A stretch of 22,068 nucleotides of DNA from Caulobacteraceae bacterium. Its GTDB lineage: Bacteria; Pseudomonadota; Alphaproteobacteria; Caulobacterales; Caulobacteraceae. This document shows positions 1 to 7,133 of the stretch, in pieces. A program made the translations under genes and the position numbers. The notes below the pieces were generated by a model, which worked only from the letters and a program-made list of their open reading frames with translations, was not told where the DNA came from and ran no database searches. Within the stretch, counting starts at the first letter, position 1. Each line of letters starts with the position of its first letter. The stretch lies in the NCBI GenBank assembly GCA_947501315.1, contig CANMXH010000008.1, positions 1-22,068 of the forward strand, in the 5' to 3' direction.

Positions 1-1068
1 GCGCGCGTCCTGAATCTGCTGAAAATCTGGTTCGAACACGGCTATGAGCCCGACTGGGCGGAGCGCCCCGTGTTCCAGACGCTGGCACTGAACCGCTCGC
101 TGATCATCAAACACAGGCTGCGGCGGGATGAGGTAGACCTTTTCTATCTGCGGCGGCAGGTGGCGACCAAGGTGGTCATTCCCCTCGATATCCGCGACCT
201 CAAATCGGGGGGGCGCGCCTTCTTCGTCGGTCAGCGCGATTTTGAGCGGGTGATGCGGGATGCCTTCGGTATCAGCGCCAGTCACCCGGACATGAAGACG
301 CTCGCCCTGCTGGACCGGCTTCCGTCGCTGGACCCCTTCCTGTTGCGCCAACAGTTGAAGCGCGGCGGGCTGGATCCCGCGATCTGCTATTTCTCGATCA
401 GCGCCTCAGACAACGAACGCATGTCGAGTTTCGTGGAAGAAGAGATCCGTCCGCTGGTCACCATGTCCCTTGGCCCTGATCTTGAAGCGGTTGGATCGAC
501 GCGTCGTCTCGCTTCCAAGATCATGTCCAATCGCCCGAGCGGCGATATGGATGCGTTGCGCACGACCCTTCGGCTCAAGCAGGAGGAATATGAGGACGGC
601 ATCTTCTGCTGGAAGGGGTTCCTCTACTACAAATGGGTCCTGACCAGCTTGAGGGCGGACATCGTCGCCGTCGCCAATGCCGTCGAGACCGTGCGGCCTG
701 TCGGCAAGGTGGATCGGGAAGCCGGGGCCTGGCTGGACCGTGGCAGGGCTGTCCTGCGGGACCGGATCATCGAGACCTGCAATGAGGCAGAACGCACCCT
801 GACCATCTATGACACTGCCTTCGCCGGGCTGACGGACCGCAACCGTCCGGCGGCGTTCCGTGAGTTCCTTCTGGAATCGCCGCGTCTGTTTTCGCAGCTG
901 GGCGACCAGCTTGGTGCCATTCAACACATCGTAAGCTTCTGGCGTTTCCGCTTCAGCTCCGGATCCTCGGTCCTTGGTGTCGATGAGCTGATCGACATCT
1001 TCACGGATTTCGAGAAGGGCCTCACGCCTCGACAGGGCGGGAGCTCCGGGATCCAGCGCGCGGCCTGA
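1..1068 (+). CDS. Unrecognised protein, 5'-truncated by the window edge
   Basis: The frame is open from base 1 through a TGA stop ending at 1068, so at least 355 residues are visible and the true start lies outside the window. A GTG at 70 could be read as a start, but the frame upstream of it also codes plausible protein (ARVLNLLKIWFEHGYEP), so a truncated longer gene is preferred. I see no signal peptide, no membrane span and no motif I can name. The protein is mixed in character: an arginine-rich, strand-like N-terminal part, then long helical stretches from about residue 150 of the visible part (TTLRLKQEEYEDGIFCWKGFLYYKW, EAGAWLDRGRAVLRDRIIETCNEAERTL). It looks cytosolic. Codon use matches the neighbours, so it is probably a native chromosomal gene. 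It converges on ahcY. No function is proposed. Confidence 0.75.
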   Translation, partial: ARVLNLLKIWFEHGYEPDWAERPVFQTLALNRSLIIKHRLRRDEVDLFYLRRQVATKVVIPLDIRDLKSGGRAFFVGQRDFERVMRDAFGISASHPDMKTLALLDRLPSLDPFLLRQQLKRGGLDPAICYFSISASDNERMSSFVEEEIRPLVTMSLGPDLEAVGSTRRLASKIMSNRPSGDMDALRTTLRLKQEEYEDGIFCWKGFLYYKWVLTSLRADIVAVANAVETVRPVGKVDREAGAWLDRGRAVLRDRIIETCNEAERTLTIYDTAFAGLTDRNRPAAFREFLLESPRLFSQLGDQLGAIQHIVSFWRFRFSSGSSVLGVDELIDIFTDFEKGLTPRQGGSSGIQRAA

Positions 1069-1086
1069 GCAGATCACGGCAAGGCC

Positions 1087-1113
1087 GGGTCGGCACCCTG
1101 ACGGCACCGACCC
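1087..1113. terminator. Weak hairpin between convergent genes
   Basis: A 7-bp stem (GGGTCGG at 1087-1093 with CCGACCC at 1107-1113) encloses a 13-nt loop in the 136-bp gap between the first gene and the end of ahcY. There is no good T-tract on either side, so intrinsic termination is only a guess. A perfect 16-nt palindrome at 1175-1190 lies in the same gap. Confidence 0.25.
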
Positions 1114-1204
1114 CTTGTCAGACGTCCGGTGTCGCCGGAACCTGACGGCCGGCTCTGCACCGCAATCCCGGACTGGACGCGATCGCGTCCAAACCGGTTT
1201 CGGC

Positions 1205-2596
<1,392 letters not shown>

Positions 2597-2664
2597 GGGG
2601 CGAGGCTTTCCGGCAAGGTGTTGAGGCGGCCTATAGACCGGTCCCGGGGCCGGGGCAAGAAACC

Positions 2665-2682
2665 CATAAGGATGTCTTTATG
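2665..2682. promoter_or_regulatory. Candidate SahR-type (ArsR-family) operator for ahcY
   Basis: CATAAGGATGTCTTTATG is an 18-nt imperfect palindrome in which 14 of 18 positions are symmetric. It lies 69-86 nt upstream of the ahcY start. A further CATAAA half-site on the minus strand covers 2685-2690. The shape, with CATAA/TTATG ends around a GAT-TC core, agrees with my memory of the motif of SahR, an ArsR-family regulator of S-adenosylmethionine-cycle genes (ahcY, metK, metF, metH) in Proteobacteria. The palindrome and its position are seen; the assignment to SahR is inference from memory. The site is also 76-93 nt upstream of the divergent amidohydrolase at 2758. Confidence 0.55.
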
Positions 2683-2757
2683 TGTTTATGAACCGGGAGG
2701 CTCTGGCGTACCGCGCTCAGGTGCGCTCAACATAAGGCTCTGTTCGGGAGAGGTATC

Positions 2758-4077
2758 ATGCACAGACTGACGGCGAGCGCAGGGGTTGCGGCGGTTCTCG
2801 TGCTGGCAGCACCGGTGACGGCGCAGGCGCAGGCCGGCCCGGTGACCCTGGTCCAGGCGGGACGGCTTCTGGATCGACCGGGTCAGGCTCCGCGCGGCCC
2901 CTCGACCGTGGTGGTGCGGGACGGGCGGATTGTCGAGATTCGCGACGGCTTCGTCGACGCCGCGGCCTTCCCGGGCGCGACTGTCATCGATCAGCGCGAG
3001 CGGTTCGTGATGCCGGGCCTGATCGACAGCCATGTGCATCTGGTTTCGGACCTGGGCGGTCAGGCGGGCTTCCTGTCCGGCGTTACGGAGAACCTGCCGA
3101 CCCATGCCTATCGGGCGGCCGAGAATGCGCAGAAGACGCTGATGGCCGGCTTCACCACGGTTCGGAACCTTGGCGACGAGGGCGGGGTGACCCTGGCGCT
3201 GGCGGACGAGACCGCCGCCCACCGGCTGCCCGGTCCGCGCATCATCGACTCGGGCAACAGCATCTCGACGACCTCCGGCCATATGGACGGGCGGCTGGGC
3301 TTCAATGACGACTTCCGCGAGACCATCCCCCACGACAATGTCTGCAACGGCGTCGAGAGCTGCCGCGAGGCCGTGCGCCTCCAGGTCGGGCGCGGTGTCC
3401 GGGTGATCAAGATCGCCACCACCGGCGGGGTCAACAGCCGGATCGGGGCCGGTCTGGGGGCCCAGATGTTCGAGGACGAGGCGCAGGCCCTGATCGAGAC
3501 GGCGCACCTTTACGGCCTCAAGGTCGCGGTCCATGCCCACGGCGCGGACGGCGTCAATATGGCACTGCGGCTGGGTGCCGATTCGATCGAGCACGGGACC
3601 ATCTTCGACGACGAGACCCTGCGCCTGTTTCGCCAGTCGGGGGCCTACTATGTGCCGACCCTGTCGACGGTGAACGGCTATCTCGAAAGGCTGGCCGCTG
3701 ATCCGAACGCCTATCCGCCGGAGGTCATGCCCAAGATCCAGTGGCGTATATCGATCACCGGCCAGTCGCTGCGAAGGGCGGTGCCGGCCGGTGTTCGCAT
3801 CGCCTTCGGCACCGATGCGGGCGTCTCGAAACATGGCCGTAACGCCGATGAGTTCGCCCTGATGGTCGCCAACGGCATGACGCCGATGACGGCCATTGAG
3901 GCGGCGACGGTGAATGCCGCGGACCTGCTGGGGCTGTCAGCCGAGATCGGGACGCTGGAAGCCGGCAAGCGCGCCGACATCATTGCGGTCGATGGTGACC
4001 CGCTGACGGATGTGTCGGTGCTGACGTCGATGGACTTCGTGATGCGAGACGGCCGGGTCTATCGCGACGAGGAGTAG
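2758..4077 (+). CDS. Secreted metal-dependent amidohydrolase (cog1228, Xaa-Pro/Xaa-Lys dipeptidase-like)
   Basis: A 439-residue amidohydrolase-superfamily protein with an N-terminal signal peptide (hydrophobic to about residue 20, AQA cleavage region near 22-26), so probably periplasmic. Metal ligands expected for the family are all visible: HxH at residues 92-94 (DSHVHL), a lysine for carbamylation at about 218 (RVIKIATTGG), His 259/261 (VAVHAHG), His 279 (SIEHGT) and Asp 353 (FGTDAG). The closing GKRADIIAVDGDPL segment is typical of the C-terminal beta domain. Relatives in cog1228, including Caulobacter proteins, are known as prolidases or dipeptidases; imidazolonepropionase-like annotation is also common. 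Substrate cannot be told from sequence. The start has a strong purine-rich ribosome site (GGGAGAGG) a few bases upstream. It is the first gene of the run leading to bioB. Confidence 0.9.
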   Translation: MHRLTASAGVAAVLVLAAPVTAQAQAGPVTLVQAGRLLDRPGQAPRGPSTVVVRDGRIVEIRDGFVDAAAFPGATVIDQRERFVMPGLIDSHVHLVSDLGGQAGFLSGVTENLPTHAYRAAENAQKTLMAGFTTVRNLGDEGGVTLALADETAAHRLPGPRIIDSGNSISTTSGHMDGRLGFNDDFRETIPHDNVCNGVESCREAVRLQVGRGVRVIKIATTGGVNSRIGAGLGAQMFEDEAQALIETAHLYGLKVAVHAHGADGVNMALRLGADSIEHGTIFDDETLRLFRQSGAYYVPTLSTVNGYLERLAADPNAYPPEVMPKIQWRISITGQSLRRAVPAGVRIAFGTDAGVSKHGRNADEFALMVANGMTPMTAIEAATVNAADLLGLSAEIGTLEAGKRADIIAVDGDPLTDVSVLTSMDFVMRDGRVYRDEE

Positions 4078-4082
4078 GCCCG

Positions 4083-4121
4083 ATGGGCAGTGATGAGTGG
4101 CGGGTGGCGAGTGGCGGGTGA
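4083..4121 (+). other. 12-codon mini-ORF with good ribosome site, possible relic of the original bioB start
   Basis: ATG at 4083 follows AGGAG (4070-4074, overlapping the end of the amidohydrolase gene) by 8 nt, a better-placed ribosome site than any belonging to the next two annotated starts. It reads MGSDEWRVASGG and stops at TGA 4119-4121 inside the left heptamer array. Its frame is the same as that of bioB, whose present start is 402 nt downstream. I read it as the ancestral bioB start stranded by the insertion, or alternatively as a leader peptide feeding the four-helix-bundle gene by reinitiation. Neither reading is proven. Confidence 0.4.
4089..4120 (+). repeat. Left arm: heptamer array, unit GTGGCGR
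   Basis: Four consecutive 7-nt units start at 4090, 4097, 4104 and 4111: GTGATGA, GTGGCGG, GTGGCGA, GTGGCGG. The array contains the candidate starts of the four-helix-bundle gene (GTG 4090, ATG 4093, GTG 4111) and the stop of the 4083 mini-ORF. It is G-rich, with five short G-runs that could also form a two-tetrad quadruplex. Confidence 0.85.
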
Positions 4122-4488
4122 AGAAATCCGGAGCTATCGCGATCTCCTCGTCTGGCAGAAAGCCATGGCGTGGATCGAAGCGGCTTATCGATTGACGAGC
4201 CGGTGGCCATCGGACGAACGGTTCGGCTTGATCAGCCAACTTCGTCGGTCTTCGGTCTCGGTCGCCGCCAACATTGCAGAAGGGGCGAGCCGCCGATCAA
4301 CCGGCGAGTTCTTGCAGTTTCTGGGCATCGCTCGCGGATCGCTGGCAGAAGCCGAAACTCTGGTTTTGCTATCGGTACGTCTCGGCTATTCCACCGATCA
4401 TGATGTCAGCGGCCTGTTGGAACAGGCTGACGAGATCAGCAGGATGTCGGCGGCTCTGATCGCCTCCTTGAAGAAGCGCCAGAAATGA
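4093..4488 (+). CDS. Four-helix-bundle protein, S23 / 23S rRNA intervening-sequence protein family
   Basis: About 131 residues, the usual size. The family signature is clear: SYRDLLVWQKAM near the N-terminus, then LISQLRRSSVSVAANIAEGASRRSTGEFLQFLGIARGSLAEAETLV, followed by a final helix ending in KKRQK. Known relatives form a pentameric or single four-helix bundle with a basic surface; some lie in 23S rRNA intervening sequences and some resemble the Avd accessory protein of diversity-generating retroelements. Their molecular role is not settled, and nucleic-acid binding is the usual guess. The start is uncertain: ATG 4093 is chosen, but GTG 4090 or GTG 4111 are in frame and all lie in the heptamer array; the family-like sequence only begins at about GEEIRSYRD. 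Codon use (CGA, GAA, TTG, GCT) differs from neighbours, suggesting transfer. Its TGA overlaps the bioB ATG (ATGA at 4485-4488). Confidence 0.88.
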   Translation: MSGGWRVAGEEIRSYRDLLVWQKAMAWIEAAYRLTSRWPSDERFGLISQLRRSSVSVAANIAEGASRRSTGEFLQFLGIARGSLAEAETLVLLSVRLGYSTDHDVSGLLEQADEISRMSAALIASLKKRQK

Positions 4489-5498
4489 CCTCCCTCGTCA
4501 CTCGCCACCCGCCACTCGACACTCCCAGACATGACTGGACCCTGGACGAGGTCGAAGCCCTGTTCGCCCGCCCCTTCATGGAGCTGGTCTATGAGGCTGC
4601 GACCGTGCATCGGGCGTGGTTCGATCCGTCGGAAGTCCAGAAGAGCCAGCTGCTGTCGATCAAGACCGGCGGCTGCGCCGAGAACTGCGGCTACTGCTCG
4701 CAGTCGGCCAGTTTCGACACCGGGCTGAAGGCGGAAAAGCTGATGGACGCCACCGCGGTCATCGCCGAGGCCATGATGGCGAAGGCGGGCGGGGCCTCGC
4801 GCTTCTGCATGGGGGCGGCCTGGCGCGAGCTGAAGGACCGTGACACGCCGAAGCTGGCGACCATGATCGCCGGGGTGAAGGCCCTTGGACTGGAGACCTG
4901 CGCCACCCTGGGCATGCTGACCGCCGATCAGGCGCAGCAGTTGAAGGCGGCGGGCCTCGACTACTACAATCACAACCTCGACACCGGGCCGGAGTACTAT
5001 GCCCAGGTCGTCACCACACGGACGTATCAGGATCGGCTCGATACGCTGCAGCATGTCCGCGACGCGGGCATGAGCACCTGCTGCGGCGGCATCGTCGGCA
5101 TGGGCGAGGCGCGGCGCGACCGGGCCAGCCTCCTGCATGCGCTGGCCACCCTGCCGGTCCATCCCGACAGCCTGCCGGTCAATGCGCTGGTGCCGGTGAC
5201 GGGCACACCGCTGGGGGACCGGGTGATGCGGGAGGGCGAGATCGATCCGATCGAGTTTGTCCGCACCGTCGCCGTGGCCCGGATCGTCTGTCCGAAGGCC
5301 ATGGTCAGGCTCTCGGCCGGGCGCGAGACGATGAGCGCCGAGATGCAGGCCCTTTGCTTCCTCGCCGGCGCCAATTCCATCTTCGTCGGCGGCAAGCTGC
5401 TGACCACGCCCAATCCGGAACAGGATGAGGACGCGGCCCTGTTCGCCCTGCTGGACCTGAAGGCCATGGAGCCGGTGGCGGTCGGGGCGGCGGCGTAA
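4485..5498 (+). CDS. bioB: Biotin synthase
   Basis: Radical-SAM enzyme that inserts sulfur into dethiobiotin, the last step of biotin synthesis; cytosolic. 337 residues. The [4Fe-4S] motif CxxxCxxC is at Cys64, Cys68, Cys71 (GGCAENCGYC). The second cluster ligands align with the E. coli ones as Cys108 (RFCMGAAW), Cys139 (ETCATLG), Cys199 (TCCGGIVG) and Arg275 (VRLSAGR). The core is complete, so the enzyme should work. The oddity is the N-terminus: E. coli BioB has only six residues before its WTL, whereas this one has MTSLVTRHPPLDTPRHD, of which roughly residues 4-13 are encoded by the right heptamer arm of the upstream element. No later ATG would keep the conserved WTLDEVEALF segment, so the start at 4485 overlapping the previous stop is accepted. 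No other biotin gene is seen nearby. Confidence 0.97.
   Translation: MTSLVTRHPPLDTPRHDWTLDEVEALFARPFMELVYEAATVHRAWFDPSEVQKSQLLSIKTGGCAENCGYCSQSASFDTGLKAEKLMDATAVIAEAMMAKAGGASRFCMGAAWRELKDRDTPKLATMIAGVKALGLETCATLGMLTADQAQQLKAAGLDYYNHNLDTGPEYYAQVVTTRTYQDRLDTLQHVRDAGMSTCCGGIVGMGEARRDRASLLHALATLPVHPDSLPVNALVPVTGTPLGDRVMREGEIDPIEFVRTVAVARIVCPKAMVRLSAGRETMSAEMQALCFLAGANSIFVGGKLLTTPNPEQDEDAALFALLDLKAMEPVAVGAAA
4495..4523 (-). repeat. Right arm: inverted heptamer array inside bioB
   Basis: On the minus strand from 4522 down to 4495 the units are GTGTCGA, GTGGCGG, GTGGCGA, GTGACGA. The stretch 4499-4517 is the exact reverse complement of 4095-4113. It falls in codons of the biotin synthase N-terminus. 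In RNA the two arms could pair across the roughly 385-nt interval and enclose the four-helix-bundle coding region. Confidence 0.85.
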
Positions 5499-5532
5499 CC
5501 GACCCTTAAGCGCCTTGCGCTATCGTGCTCTT

Positions 5533-5913
5533 ATGGATCGACGCGCCCTTCTCGGATTGAAGACCCGCCCGCTCAGGGCCGGCGGCGGCGGCGGCGCGGC
5601 TGCATCGCAGTCCACCTACCTCGCCCTGCCGACCATCACCGCCAATGTCGTCCGCACGGGTGGACGACGGGGCATGATGACGGTCGAGACGGGGATCGAT
5701 ACGCCCGACGCCGCCCTGCGCGCCCGGGTCGCCCAGTCGGCCCCGCGCCTGCGGGCCGCCTATGCGGTGGCGGTGCAGCAGTCGGCCAATGTCCTCCTGC
5801 CCGGGGCGCCGCCGGATGTTGAGCGTCTGGTTGCCCAGCTTCAGGCCGCGACCAATGCAGTCATGGGACGAGCCGGTGCGCGACTGCTGATCGGGACCGT
5901 GATCGTCAGTTAG
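5533..5913 (+). CDS. Small conserved protein, FliL/Tat-signal-like, function unknown
   Basis: The ATG at 5533 gives 126 residues; an in-frame TTG at 5515 is possible but has no ribosome site. The N-terminus MDRRALLG looks like the beginning of a twin-arginine signal, but the hydrophobic stretch that should follow is replaced by basic and glycine-rich residues (LKTRPLRAGGGGGAAAS), so export is doubtful. The remainder (TYLALPTITANVVRTGGRRGMMTVETGIDTPDAALRARV... ending RAGARLLIGTVIVS) has the rhythm of a short FliL-like domain: a strand pair, a helix with a proline-rich break, and a last strand. I recall similar small Tat-annotated proteins in Caulobacterales, but cannot name a family with certainty. 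It lies 34 nt after bioB; GCTATCG at 5519-5525 resembles a Caulobacter -10 element, so a nearly leaderless mRNA of its own is possible. Confidence 0.7.
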   Translation: MDRRALLGLKTRPLRAGGGGGAAASQSTYLALPTITANVVRTGGRRGMMTVETGIDTPDAALRARVAQSAPRLRAAYAVAVQQSANVLLPGAPPDVERLVAQLQAATNAVMGRAGARLLIGTVIVS

Positions 5914-5982
5914 GTGCCGGGGAGGAAGGGTCAGGCATGAGGATCCGCGGCGCTGCTGCCCCGATCCGTCCGCTACTCCGGA

Positions 5983-6003
5983 ATCCCTGATCCCTAGTCC
6001 CTC
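5983..6003. repeat. Three-copy heptamer array over the ATPase stop codon
   Basis: Three tandem 7-nt units, ATCCCTG, ATCCCTA and GTCCCTC, run from 5983 to 6003. The middle unit contains the stop codon of the minus-strand ABC ATPase (5994-5996), and the last encodes its final residues. The unit differs from the GTGGCGR unit at 4090-4117 but has the same 7-nt period. Confidence 0.7.
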
Positions 6004-6968
6004 GTAGGACTGACCTGACGGTCATCGCCATAGGTCAGGGCCAGGAAGACGTCCTCCAGGTCCGGGTCCTCGGTCACGATATCGGCTATGGTCACGCCCG
6101 CTGCCCGCACGGCCGCCAGCACCTGCTCCACCGAGGACTGACCCTTCTTGTAGGTGATCGCGAAGGCACCGTTAGGGCGGGCGACCGCATCGAATCCCTT
6201 GAGTTTGGGCAGGGCCGGCAGGGGGCTCCCGGGTGTCACCACGACGTTGCGCGTGTCCAGCCGGCGCAGCAGCTGGGGCGTCGGCTCGCAGGCTACGACC
6301 TCGCCGCGGTTCATGATGGCGATGGTGTCGCAGAGCTCCTGCGCCTCTTCCAGATAGTGGGTGGTCAGCAGGATGGTCACGCCCTCGGAATTGAGGCGGC
6401 GGACGTATTCCCAAAGCTGGCGGCGCAGCTCGACATCGACCCCGGCGGTCGGCTCATCGAGGATCAGGATGGGCGGGTTGTGGACCAGGGCCTTGGCCAC
6501 CATCAGGCGGCGCTTCATGCCGCCGGACAGGGCGCGAACATAGGCATGGGCCTTGTCGCTGAGGCCGAGCGCCTCCAGCAGTTCGTCCGAGCGGCGTTCA
6601 CTGGCGGGCACGCCGTAGAACCCGGCCTGGACCTCCAGCGACTCGCGCGGGGTAAAGAAAACGTCGGCGACGATCTCCTGTGGAACGACGCCGAGGGCGG
6701 CGCGGGCGTCGCGCGGCTGCCTGTCGATGTCGCGGCCCCAGATCTCGGCCGTGCCGCCGGTCTTGTTGACCACCCCGGCGAGGATATTGATCAGGGTCGA
6801 CTTGCCGGCGCCGTTGGGGCCCAGCAGGCCAAACATCGAGCCGCGCGGAATGACCAGATCGACGCCGCGCAGGGCGACCTTGGGCGGGGCCTTTTTCGAA
6901 CCCGCATAGGTCTTTTCCAGTCCCCGGACCTCGATGGCGTTGACGGGCAGGGCGGTGGCTTCAGGCAT
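5994..6968 (-). CDS. ABC-2-type transporter ATP-binding protein without adjacent permease
   Basis: Nucleotide-binding subunit of an exporter of the CcmA/DrrA/YadG type; acts at the inner membrane. With the ATG at 6968 it has 324 residues; 30 extra residues could be read from an ATG at 7058, but they are arginine- and proline-rich and precede the normal beginning of the domain. Visible motifs are Walker A GPNGAGKST (50-58), Q-loop Gln97 (VVPQE), signature LSGGMKRR (148-155), Walker B LILDEP (168-173) and switch His204 (LLTTHYLEEA). The C-terminal part after about 230 is the usual accessory domain ending LEDVFLALTYGDD. The last seven residues (QVSPTRD) run into a heptamer repeat and may be recent. 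No permease is adjacent; the closest is the permease at 8906, which is coupled to its own ATPase, so this one must work with a partner elsewhere or share that permease. Confidence 0.93.
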   Translation of the reverse strand: MPEATALPVNAIEVRGLEKTYAGSKKAPPKVALRGVDLVIPRGSMFGLLGPNGAGKSTLINILAGVVNKTGGTAEIWGRDIDRQPRDARAALGVVPQEIVADVFFTPRESLEVQAGFYGVPASERRSDELLEALGLSDKAHAYVRALSGGMKRRLMVAKALVHNPPILILDEPTAGVDVELRRQLWEYVRRLNSEGVTILLTTHYLEEAQELCDTIAIMNRGEVVACEPTPQLLRRLDTRNVVVTPGSPLPALPKLKGFDAVARPNGAFAITYKKGQSSVEQVLAAVRAAGVTIADIVTEDPDLEDVFLALTYGDDRQVSPTRD

Positions 6969-7064
6969 CGGCGGCTTTCGGGCGGTGAGCAGCCTAGGTA
7001 GGCCCGCTGTCCGGCGCCGCCAAGGGTGGTTGCGGCCCGGGATGCGTCTTCTTGTCAATGACGC

Positions 7065-7093
7065 TTGACACTTTCCTGCAACATGTCTAGTAT
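7065..7093 (+). promoter_or_regulatory. Strong sigma-70-type promoter with repeated flanking half-sites
   Basis: TTGACA (7065-7070), a 17-nt spacer and TAGTAT (7088-7093) form a near-consensus housekeeping promoter directing transcription to the right. The motif CTTGTCA or CTTGACR occurs four times in the same orientation around it, at 7051-7057, 7064-7070, 7095-7101 and 7116-7122, and GTCAATGAC at 7054-7062 is a small palindrome. Repressor binding is likely but unproven. Confidence 0.6.
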
Positions 7094-7133
7094 GCTTGTC
7101 ATTATGAACAGTTTGCTTGACGGAGATCGACCT

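Larger units (their letters stand above)
4089..4523. mobile_element. Small element: four-helix-bundle gene between inverted heptamer arrays
   Basis: The left arm (4089-4113 and inward to about 4120) consists of the heptamers GTGATGA, GTGGCGG, GTGGCGA, GTGGCGG. The right arm (4495-4523), read on the minus strand, consists of GTGTCGA, GTGGCGG, GTGGCGA, GTGACGA. The two arms are inverted copies: 23 of 25 positions match, with a perfect 19-nt core (4095-4113 against 4499-4517). Between them is a single gene for an S23/IVP-type four-helix-bundle protein whose base composition is visibly less GC-rich than its neighbours. No transposase and no clear target-site duplication are seen. S23-type ORFs are known from intervening sequences inserted in bacterial 23S rRNA, which also have complementary ends. 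Calling this a mobile element is inference from the structure. Confidence 0.6.

Noticed and set aside
2597..2757. SAH or SAM riboswitch in front of ahcY
   Set aside because: I could not find a convincing SAH, SAM-II or SAM/SAH fold in the short leader; the palindrome fits a protein operator better.
2686..3834. 382-codon minus-strand open frame
   Set aside because: Antisense shadow of the amidohydrolase, whose metal ligands and signal peptide are all in place.
4095..4517. Diversity-generating retroelement
   Set aside because: The four-helix-bundle protein resembles Avd in type, but there is no reverse transcriptase, template repeat or variable repeat in the window.
7065..7133. TTG 7065 or ATG 7104 as start of the two-helix protein
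   Set aside because: TTG 7065 coincides with the -35 box and ATG 7104 is too near the expected transcription start; GTG 7134 has GGAG at proper spacing.
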